Shown here: positions 1-5,909 of the stretch, piece by piece
Layout: each line of letters begins with the position of its first letter
How positions within the stretch are numbered: position 1 is the first letter of the stretch
DNA from: Methanoregulaceae archaeon
GTDB taxonomy: Archaea > Halobacteriota > Methanomicrobia > Methanomicrobiales > Methanospirillaceae
Direction: 5' to 3'
DNA: 5,909 nt
Assembly: GCA_013331215.1 (NCBI GenBank)
Contig: DUGU01000022.1
Coordinates: 180-6,088 of the forward strand
Position numbers and translations under genes: made by a program
Notes under the pieces: generated by a model
Seen by the model: the letters and a program-made list of their open reading frames with translations, nothing else
The model's database searches: none
What the model was told of the DNA's origin: nothing

Positions 1-989
<989 letters not shown>

Positions 990-1023
990 GAGTTCAAGTC
1001 GTGCCGTGACCAACCCTTTGCGC

Positions 1024-1800
1024 ATGCGGGTCACGGCTCTCTCCTCCGGCTCCAAGGGGAACGCGGTCCTGGTCGAAGGCCGGGACGGCGCGCTCCTGGT
1101 CGACGCCGGCCTCTCGGCGCGGGACCTTCTGGCCCGGATCGCGCTGGCCGGCGCGGACCCCGCCGCGATCGAGGCCGTACTCGTGACCCACGAGCACACG
1201 GACCACGTCCGCGGGCTCGACGCGTTCGTGAAGAGGCTCGAAATCCCGGTCTACGCGACGTCAGGGACGATCGCCGAGTTCCTGCTCCACCGCAAACCCT
1301 CGAAGCAGGCGATCACGACATGTGCCGTCCGCGCCCTTGAGCCGTTCGCGGTGGGCGAGTTCGTGATCGAGTCCCTTCCCCTATCGCACGACGCCCGCGA
1401 GCCCTGCGGTTACACGATCTCCGAAGACGGCGCGCGCCTCGGGTACTGCACGGACACGGGTATCGTCCCCGACGGCGTGCGCGACCGCCTCGCGGCCTGC
1501 GACGCCCTCGTGCTCGAGGCGAACCACTGCCCGCGCATGCTCGAGGAGGGGCCGTACCCGGCCATGCTCAAGCGCCGCATCCGCTCGCGGCGCGGCCATC
1601 TCTCGAACGACCAGACGGCCGACCTCCTCCGCTCGTTCTCGGGGGACCTTGCCGCGGTCATGCTCGCACATCTCTCGGACACGAATAACACCCCGGAACG
1701 GGCGCGCATCGCGGCCGAATCGGCATTCGGCCTCTTTTCGTCCGATGTGCAGCTCTCGGTCGCACTCCAGCAGACGGTCTCTGGCCCGATGGTGGTCTAG
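1024..1800 (+). CDS. MBL-fold metallo-hydrolase, WalJ/YycJ-like (probable exonuclease family)
   Basis: A 258-residue metallo-beta-lactamase-fold protein, predicted to bind two metal ions. Residues seen are the start VTALSSGSKGN typical of the WalJ/YycJ (COG1235) group, the metal motif HEHTDH (His56, His58, Asp60, His61), His122 in SLPLSHD, Asp144 in YCTDTG, EANHCPRML with Asn167-His168, and LAHLSDTNN with His216. This LAHLS-x-x-NN ending is characteristic of the subgroup. Bacterial YycJ has been reported as a 5'-3' DNA exonuclease linked to mismatch repair; applying that here is inference. The ATG at 1024 places the conserved beta-strand at the N-terminus, but an in-frame GTG at 1006 (six residues longer) is possible; neither has a clear ribosome-binding site. 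The stop abuts the DNA ligase start, supporting a joint role in DNA processing. It begins 34 nt after glnK and may be read from the same transcript. Confidence 0.9.
   Translation: MRVTALSSGSKGNAVLVEGRDGALLVDAGLSARDLLARIALAGADPAAIEAVLVTHEHTDHVRGLDAFVKRLEIPVYATSGTIAEFLLHRKPSKQAITTCAVRALEPFAVGEFVIESLPLSHDAREPCGYTISEDGARLGYCTDTGIVPDGVRDRLAACDALVLEANHCPRMLEEGPYPAMLKRRIRSRRGHLSNDQTADLLRSFSGDLAAVMLAHLSDTNNTPERARIAAESAFGLFSSDVQLSVALQQTVSGPMVV
1791..1795 (+). promoter_or_regulatory. Probable ribosome binding site of the DNA ligase
   Basis: GGTGG lies 5 nt before the GTG at 1801, inside the last codons of the hydrolase gene. GGTG pairs with the CACC of the archaeal 16S 3' end. It supports initiation at the GTG directly after the upstream TAG and therefore translational coupling. 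Confidence 0.45.
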
Positions 1801-3456
1801 GTGGAGTTCGCCGGGTTCGCAGTGCTCTGCGAGCAGCTCGAGGCCCTTGCGGGTCGGCTTGAGATGCGTGATCTGATCGCGTCTGTGCTGCCGGGACTCG
1901 ACGAGGCCGAGCTCCCGGTCTTCGTCCGGTTCGTCCAGGGGAAGGTCTTCCCCGACTGGTCCCCCGAGAAGCTCGGAGTCGGGCCGATGCTCCTGTACGA
2001 GGCGGCCGCGTACGTCGCGGGCCGAAAGAAGGCGGACGTAGTCCGGCTCGTGAACGAGACCGGCGACGCCGGGCTCGCCATCGAGCGCTTGCTCGCCCGA
2101 CGGCAGCAGTCGGCATTCTTCGACGAGGCCCTCTCGCTTGCCGAGGTGCACGCGCTCCTCGTGCGGGTGGCCGGGGCGTCGGGCCCGCAGTCGCAACAGG
2201 CGAGGATGCGGCTCCTCCGCCAGGGCTTCGGAGCCATGACTCCGGGAGAAGCCCGGTACTTCGCGCGGCTTGTGCTCGCCGAGCTCCGTATCGGGATCGG
2301 CGAGGGAACGGTACGGGATGCGATTGCACTGGCCTTCGGTGTGGATGCGGGCCATATCGAGCACGCGCAGCAGGCGCTGAACGATCTGGGGGAGGTCGCG
2401 CTTCTCGCGCGGAACGGGGAGGACGCCCTCTCATCGGTCCGGACCGTCCCGTTTCGCCCGGTCCGGATGATGCTCGCGCAACAGGGGACCATCGCCGAGC
2501 AGCTCGCCGATTACGGTCCGGTCGCGGTCGAGTACAAGTACGACGGCTCGCGGATCCAGTTTCATCGGGTCGGAAGGGTCTGCCGGATCTGGTCGCGGCG
2601 GCTCGAGGAGGTGACCCATGCCCTGCCCGAGATCGTCGAGGCCCTCCGCGCCGCGACGGACCGCGACGTGATCCTCGACGGCGAGGTGGTCGCCATCGGG
2701 CCCGAGGGCCGTCCGCTCCCGTTCCAGACCGTGCTTCGCCGGTTCCGGCGCAAGCACGGAGTGGCAGCGGCCCGGGAGGCGATCGCGCTCGTTCCCCGCG
2801 TCTTCGACTGCCTTTACGCCGACGGCATAACTCTGTTGGACAAACCGCTCTCGGAGCGACGGCATGTGCTCGAGGGCGTGCTCGCCGCCCACCTCGCGCC
2901 CCAGAAAGTGCTCGACGACGAGAACGAGATCCGTGCGGTCTACGAGAAGGCGCTCCGCGACGGGCATGAGGGAGTGATGCTCAAGCTCCCGAACTCGCCG
3001 TATACCCCCGGCGCCCGGGGGAGGGCTTGGGTCAAGATCAAGCCAGAGGTGGAGACCCTCGACCTGGCCGTGATCGGGGCCGAGTGGGGAGAAGGGCGGC
3101 GAGCCCAGCACTTCGGATCCTATCAGCTCGCCGTCCAGGACCGGGGAAAGCTCCTCTCGGTCGGTCGGGTCGCGACCGGGATCACGGACGAGCAGCTGGC
3201 CGAGCTCCACGCCCTCTTCAAAGACCTCGTCATCGCCGAGTCGGGAAACTCTGTCACGTTCGAGCCCCAGATCGTCTTCGAGGTCGGGTACTCGGAGATC
3301 CAGAAGAGCCCGAACTATGCGAGCGGATACGCGCTCCGCTTCCCGCGCTTCGTCCGGGTCCGTGACGACAAGGGCATCGACGAGGTCGAGTTGCTCGGGA
3401 GTCTCGAGGCCCGATATCGACGGCAGGCGACGCAGAATAGCGCCGGCAGGGACTGA
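1801..3456 (+). CDS. lig: ATP-dependent DNA ligase (archaeal, eukaryotic LigI-like)
   Basis: Seals nicks in duplex DNA during replication and repair through a ligase-AMP intermediate. The 551-residue length matches archaeal replicative ligases. Residues 1 to about 215 form the helical N-terminal DNA-binding domain. The adenylation domain follows, with motif I KYDGSR (catalytic Lys246), DGEVVA (Glu295), motif III FDCLYADG (335-342), motif IV EGVMLK (390-395) and motif V WVKIKPE (Lys412, Lys414). From about 420 the OB-fold domain contains FEVGYSEIQKSPNYASG and RFPRFVRVR, typical of the archaeal/eukaryotic family. All key residues appear intact. The start is a GTG immediately after the hydrolase TAG; no upstream in-frame start exists because of that stop, and the reading MEFAGFAVLCEQLE fits the family N-terminus. 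It is the last gene of the plus-strand run and converges on the minus-strand fusion gene. Confidence 0.97.
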   Translation: MEFAGFAVLCEQLEALAGRLEMRDLIASVLPGLDEAELPVFVRFVQGKVFPDWSPEKLGVGPMLLYEAAAYVAGRKKADVVRLVNETGDAGLAIERLLARRQQSAFFDEALSLAEVHALLVRVAGASGPQSQQARMRLLRQGFGAMTPGEARYFARLVLAELRIGIGEGTVRDAIALAFGVDAGHIEHAQQALNDLGEVALLARNGEDALSSVRTVPFRPVRMMLAQQGTIAEQLADYGPVAVEYKYDGSRIQFHRVGRVCRIWSRRLEEVTHALPEIVEALRAATDRDVILDGEVVAIGPEGRPLPFQTVLRRFRRKHGVAAAREAIALVPRVFDCLYADGITLLDKPLSERRHVLEGVLAAHLAPQKVLDDENEIRAVYEKALRDGHEGVMLKLPNSPYTPGARGRAWVKIKPEVETLDLAVIGAEWGEGRRAQHFGSYQLAVQDRGKLLSVGRVATGITDEQLAELHALFKDLVIAESGNSVTFEPQIVFEVGYSEIQKSPNYASGYALRFPRFVRVRDDKGIDEVELLGSLEARYRRQATQNSAGRD

Positions 3457-3460
3457 TTAA

Positions 3461-3492
3461 TGCGCTCTGATTCATGAGGAAGGGGGAGCGCA
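3461..3492. terminator. Inverted repeat between convergent genes, possible weak terminator
   Basis: TGCGCTC (3461-3467) and GAGCGCA (3486-3492) are exact reverse complements separated by 18 nt, in the 62-nt gap between the ligase stop and the stop of the opposing gene. There is no T tract on either strand, which archaeal termination usually needs, so the call is weak. The same gap has an imperfect tandem repeat, CTGATTAATG / CTGATTCATG. Confidence 0.25.
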
Positions 3493-3518
3493 GCCTCCGG
3501 CCCCACGCACCCAACCGG

Positions 3519-5291
3519 TCACCCCGGCCACTGCATCAGGTAGAAGACGTAGCCGTACGTGGCGCGGTAGGTCGCGTGGATCCGCATCTCATCCTCGACC
3601 TCGGCGATGACGGCCGCCTCATCCGGGGTCGGGCCACCCGTCCGCCACTCCCGGCACCGCTCCCGCTGCGCGTCGTAAAACGCGTCCCACGCCGCGTCGG
3701 GCAGACGGATCGAACCGATCCAGCAATACCCGGCGGCTCCGCACGCGGCCGCGTTCGCAGCGATGGTCCGCATGCCCGGATACGCTGCTCTCCAGAAGGT
3801 CTGGACCTCGGGGGGCGGGTCGTCGACAAGCCAGCTCAGATCGGAGACCACGACGTACCCCCCCGGGGCGAGCAGGTCGCGCCACGCACGAAGCCCTGCG
3901 TCGAACCCGATATTGTAGACAGCGCCCTCGGACCAGATCAGGTCGAACGGCCCCTCGTCCTCCGGCACCGCGTCCATCGAGATCTGCAGCGTCCGGACGC
4001 GATTCGCGAGCCTCTCGACGGCCGCCCGCTCATTCAGACGCTGGAGGAGTCCAGGGGCACGGTCCACGGCCGTGACCCGCGCCCCGGCGCGGGCAATGGC
4101 GAGTGCGGCAGCACCGCTCCCCGAGCCCATATCCGCCGCGCGCGGGCGTTCGGGAAGGTCCGTGAGAAGGCCGTAGAGCTGCGTGGTCAGTCGCTCGTCG
4201 CCCGGCCCCTCGCGGGGCAGGGCAGCGACGAACCGGAGAAACGTCTCGAGGTGGGTATCCCCGCCCGACCCCGGTCTTCCGCGGGCGACCCGTCTGCCTC
4301 CACGGGTCCGCCGCCGCGGCACGAATCGTTCGGGCCGCGCCGGACCGAGGCCGAACGCCGCCCGTGTCCCGGCAGCCATAAGGTTCACGGCGACGCGGAC
4401 GATGTCGTGGTGGCGGTACAGCTCCTCCTGCCATTCGGCCGGGATACCGGAGAGACCGTAGCAGGCGCCGGCCAGCTGCCCGGCCACCGCACCGACCGTG
4501 TCCGCGTCGTCGCCGAGGTTCACGGCGGCGAGCACGACCTCGGGGAACGAATCCCCGTGCGCGAACGCCCAGAGCGCGGCCTCGAGGCACTGGACCGCCC
4601 CTCCCCCCGCCCGGATGGCGGGAGACTCCTTGGCCAGGAACGATCCCTCGGCGACAGCTACGATCGGCGGGCAGAGGCATGCACTGTCCCAGAACCCGTC
4701 AACAGGCTCGTACATGGGCGAGGTAAGGGCGGAAATCGGCGCCCCCAGGATGGCGCCCGAGAGGAGTCCGGCGAAGTACCGGCATGCGTCGACCGACTCG
4801 GGTGCGGCGTGCGTGGTTCGGCTCATGGCCGCGGCCTCTTCGAATGTCCGGCCCGGATCCCCGGCGAAGAAGATGGGCACCGACGCAACCCGTACCAGGG
4901 ATCCGTTCCCGGGTGTGAGCCCTACGATCGGAGCTGCCTCGGCCATTCCGGTCCTGAGAAAGGCTTCGAGTGAACGCCGGGTTGTGGTGCCGATATCAAG
5001 GCAGACCCCGGTCGGCGCCTGGTACCCCTCACGCCAGTACCTGACGTAGCGCCGGAGCTGGTCGACCGGGTCCGTGCCGCCGCAGGCGATCAGGCTCTCG
5101 GCCAGACAGAGGGCGAGGGCCGTATCCTCCGTCCAGCACCCGGCGGGAAGGTTCAGGATCCCGCCTTCCCGATACCCGGTGATCGGCGGGAAGGAGCCGG
5201 GCTTCAGGAACTCGACGGGGGCACCGAGGGCGTCTCCGACCGCGAGTCCGACGATGGCCCCGAGGGCAGCGTCCTGAACGTCGATTGCCAT
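3519..5291 (-). CDS. Fusion protein: ADP-ribosylglycohydrolase (ARH/DraG-like) plus class I SAM methyltransferase
   Basis: A 590-residue two-domain protein. Residues 1-306 are an ADP-ribosylglycohydrolase domain: GLAVGDALGAPVEF (15-28), metal motif WTEDT (53-57; usually TDDT), TTHAAPE, and the C-terminal metal motif GDDADT (260-265) followed by VGAVAGQLAGACYG and SGIPAEW. Such enzymes remove ADP-ribose from proteins or nucleic acids using Mg2+. Residues about 307-345 are an Arg-rich linker. Residues 346-590 are a Rossmann methyltransferase: LPREGPG (358-364), SAM motif I ADMGSGSG (386-393), acidic Asp410 after strand 2, FDLIWSEGAVYNIGF (449-463) and LLAPGGYVVVSDLSWL. Its closest remembered relatives are stand-alone small methyltransferases of unknown substrate. 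Neither domain looks truncated. The ATG at 5291 is chosen because the ARH fold begins there; the frame stays open to a GTG at 5414, but that extension resembles nothing. It has no clear Shine-Dalgarno. The two domain calls are firm; the joint function is unknown. Confidence 0.9.
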   Translation of the reverse strand: MAIDVQDAALGAIVGLAVGDALGAPVEFLKPGSFPPITGYREGGILNLPAGCWTEDTALALCLAESLIACGGTDPVDQLRRYVRYWREGYQAPTGVCLDIGTTTRRSLEAFLRTGMAEAAPIVGLTPGNGSLVRVASVPIFFAGDPGRTFEEAAAMSRTTHAAPESVDACRYFAGLLSGAILGAPISALTSPMYEPVDGFWDSACLCPPIVAVAEGSFLAKESPAIRAGGGAVQCLEAALWAFAHGDSFPEVVLAAVNLGDDADTVGAVAGQLAGACYGLSGIPAEWQEELYRHHDIVRVAVNLMAAGTRAAFGLGPARPERFVPRRRTRGGRRVARGRPGSGGDTHLETFLRFVAALPREGPGDERLTTQLYGLLTDLPERPRAADMGSGSGAAALAIARAGARVTAVDRAPGLLQRLNERAAVERLANRVRTLQISMDAVPEDEGPFDLIWSEGAVYNIGFDAGLRAWRDLLAPGGYVVVSDLSWLVDDPPPEVQTFWRAAYPGMRTIAANAAACGAAGYCWIGSIRLPDAAWDAFYDAQRERCREWRTGGPTPDEAAVIAEVEDEMRIHATYRATYGYVFYLMQWPG

Positions 5292-5312
5292 CGCAGAGGG
5301 TTTGTCCCACGG

Positions 5313-5321
5313 TAAAAAAAA
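5313..5321 (-). promoter_or_regulatory. T-tract upstream of the fusion gene: TATA-like element or terminator
   Basis: On the minus strand a run of eight T followed by A spans 22 to 30 nt before the ATG at 5291. It is the only strongly AT-rich stretch in the gap. Its position fits an archaeal TATA-like element for a transcript starting at or near the ATG (leaderless), which agrees with the lack of a Shine-Dalgarno. The same oligo-T could instead end transcription of the lipoprotein-like gene upstream. Both readings are inference. Confidence 0.35.
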
Positions 5322-5480
5322 GGAGTCGCTCCGTCGTCCCTCCGGCACCGCCAGCGTGAAGTCGACGGAATTCTGAAGATCATCGCCCGCCGGGGGTGTA
5401 TGCGAGGCGATCACCCCGAAACCGGGACATCAATCGAGATGGGTTCCCTTCGTCCGTCCGGCGATGCCTTCGGGGCCCCG

Positions 5481-5873
5481 TCAGGGAGCCGATCCGTTGC
5501 TCCACGCCGGGGGCGTACCATTCGGCCACATCCCGTCCAACGGTGTCCCGGTAAAGTTCCTGCCTACCGCCGGCGCACCTGCTGGAGGTGTATCGTTGAG
5601 TGCCATGTGCCCCGCGGGGGACGTACCATTCAGCCGGGTCCGATTCCGTGGGGGCTCGGCGGGAGTCGCCGCGCCGGATACACCCGTTTCGGAGGCCGCT
5701 CCGCCGGGAGATATGGTAGAAGCTGGGCCGATGCTTGAATCTGCGGCCGGCGTGGTGGTTGAACTGGCCGTACAGCCCGCCGTACAGGCGAAACAGGCAA
5801 GCACGGCGGCTATCGCGAGGATCAGCACGAGGGTGCGGGGCCTCTCGTCACCTGTTGGCGATTCTCTCTTCAT
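5481..5873 (-). CDS. Small secreted or lipid-anchored protein with Asn-x-Thr-Pro repeats
   Basis: A 130-residue protein I cannot assign to a family. The N-terminus has a charged stretch (MKRESPTGDERPR), a hydrophobic segment from about residue 14 to 29, and cysteines at 27, 30 and 34. TAGC at 31-34 resembles a lipobox, so it is probably exported and lipid-anchored, with Cys34 the best candidate. The mature part is Ser/Thr/Ala/Pro/Gly-rich and likely disordered. Residues 77-128 hold six N-glycosylation sequons (Asn77, 82, 93, 106, 118, 126), within degenerate repeats of the form NGTSPAG / NDTPPAG / TGTPLDG / NGTPPAW. The ATG at 5873 follows GGGAG on the minus strand with a short 3-nt gap. An overlapping plus-strand frame (5464-5892) lacks a signal peptide and is taken as a shadow. 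Signal sequence, lipobox-like Cys and sequon repeats in one frame support the minus strand. The role is unknown; cell-surface exposure is inferred. Confidence 0.72.
   Translation of the reverse strand: MKRESPTGDERPRTLVLILAIAAVLACFACTAGCTASSTTTPAADSSIGPASTISPGGAASETGVSGAATPAEPPRNRTRLNGTSPAGHMALNDTPPAGAPAVGRNFTGTPLDGMWPNGTPPAWSNGSAP
5502..5633 (-). repeat. Degenerate repeats coding for N-x-T-P-P-A-G units
   Basis: Four related units encode residues 81-124 of the lipoprotein-like protein. Two are still close at DNA level: on the plus strand, GGGGGCGTACCATTCGGCC at 5509-5527 and GGGGGACGTACCATTCAGCC at 5616-5635 differ by one inserted base and one substitution. The other two units are recognisable only at protein level. 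The pattern suggests old internal duplication followed by drift. Confidence 0.6.
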
Positions 5874-5895
5874 GGTCTCCCTGTTCTGGTGATGC

Positions 5896-5905
5896 TACCT
5901 AAAAA
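5896..5905 (-). promoter_or_regulatory. TATA-like element upstream of the lipoprotein-like gene
   Basis: The minus strand reads TTTTTAGGTA about 23 to 32 nt before the ATG at 5873, at the window edge. In a GC-rich region this AT-rich block is the best candidate for a promoter element, with a transcript starting close to the ATG. The Shine-Dalgarno-like GGGAG at 5877-5881 would then be only partly useful, so the assignment is tentative. Confidence 0.25.
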
Positions 5906-5909
5906 CCGC

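Noticed and set aside
1381..2364. Minus-strand open frame of 327 codons spanning the hydrolase-ligase junction
   Set aside because: It crosses the boundary of two well-supported plus-strand genes, and its composition (Arg, His, Glu-rich) is typical of a reverse-frame shadow.
3474..4973. Plus-strand open frame of 499 codons opposite the fusion gene
   Set aside because: It is entirely antisense to a gene with clear ARH and methyltransferase motifs, its product is low-complexity Arg/Pro/Gly without recognisable domains, and such long antisense frames are expected in GC-rich coding DNA.
5292..5414. N-terminal extension of the fusion protein to a GTG at 5414
   Set aside because: The 41 added residues include the translation of the T8 tract and resemble no ARH N-terminus; the family normally begins just before GLAVGDALG, which fits the ATG at 5291.
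5471..5480. Perfect palindrome CGGGGCCCCG directly after the lipoprotein-like stop codon
   Set aside because: There is no loop, no extension of the symmetry beyond 10 bp and no T tract after it. Such GC palindromes are common by chance at this base composition.
5464..5892. Plus-strand open frame of 142 codons opposite the lipoprotein-like gene
   Set aside because: It has no signal peptide or known motif at its start. The minus-strand frame has a signal segment, lipobox-like cysteine, sequon repeats and a Shine-Dalgarno-like site, which is the better explanation.

Overview
The window reads as a GC-rich archaeal chromosome fragment, most likely from a methanogenic euryarchaeon of the Methanomicrobiales (a Methanoculleus-like genome is my guess from recall, not a search). 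The pointers are a full-length archaeal/eukaryotic-type ATP-dependent DNA ligase, a GlnK-type PII protein without the uridylylated Tyr51, purine-rich ribosome-binding sites (GGAGG, GGTGG), and a small lipoprotein-like surface protein rich in N-glycosylation sequons.

Positions 1-3456 hold four tightly packed plus-strand genes: the 3' part of an ammonium transporter (amt), its PII regulator (glnK, 13 nt downstream), a WalJ/YycJ-type metallo-beta-lactamase-fold hydrolase, and an ATP-dependent DNA ligase whose GTG start follows the hydrolase stop codon with no gap. The first pair is the classic ammonium-sensing unit, in which GlnK plugs the Amt channel. The second pair looks like a DNA-repair couple. 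A perfect 8-bp stem-loop at the 3' end of glnK lies at the boundary between the two pairs.

Positions 3457-3518 form a short convergent intergenic region with a weak inverted repeat. Positions 3519-5291 on the minus strand encode one long protein of 590 residues. It joins a complete ADP-ribosylglycohydrolase (ARH/DraG-like) domain to a complete class I SAM-dependent methyltransferase domain through an arginine-rich linker. This fusion is the most unusual item in the window. A 189-nt intergenic stretch (5292-5480) carries a T8 tract on the minus strand, placed like a promoter element or a terminator. Positions 5481-5873 (minus) encode a 130-residue secreted or lipid-anchored protein with degenerate Asn-x-Thr-Pro repeats. 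The last 36 nt hold its upstream region.

No tRNA, rRNA, CRISPR array, insertion sequence or origin is visible. Functional statements rest on motif recognition by eye and not on database searches.
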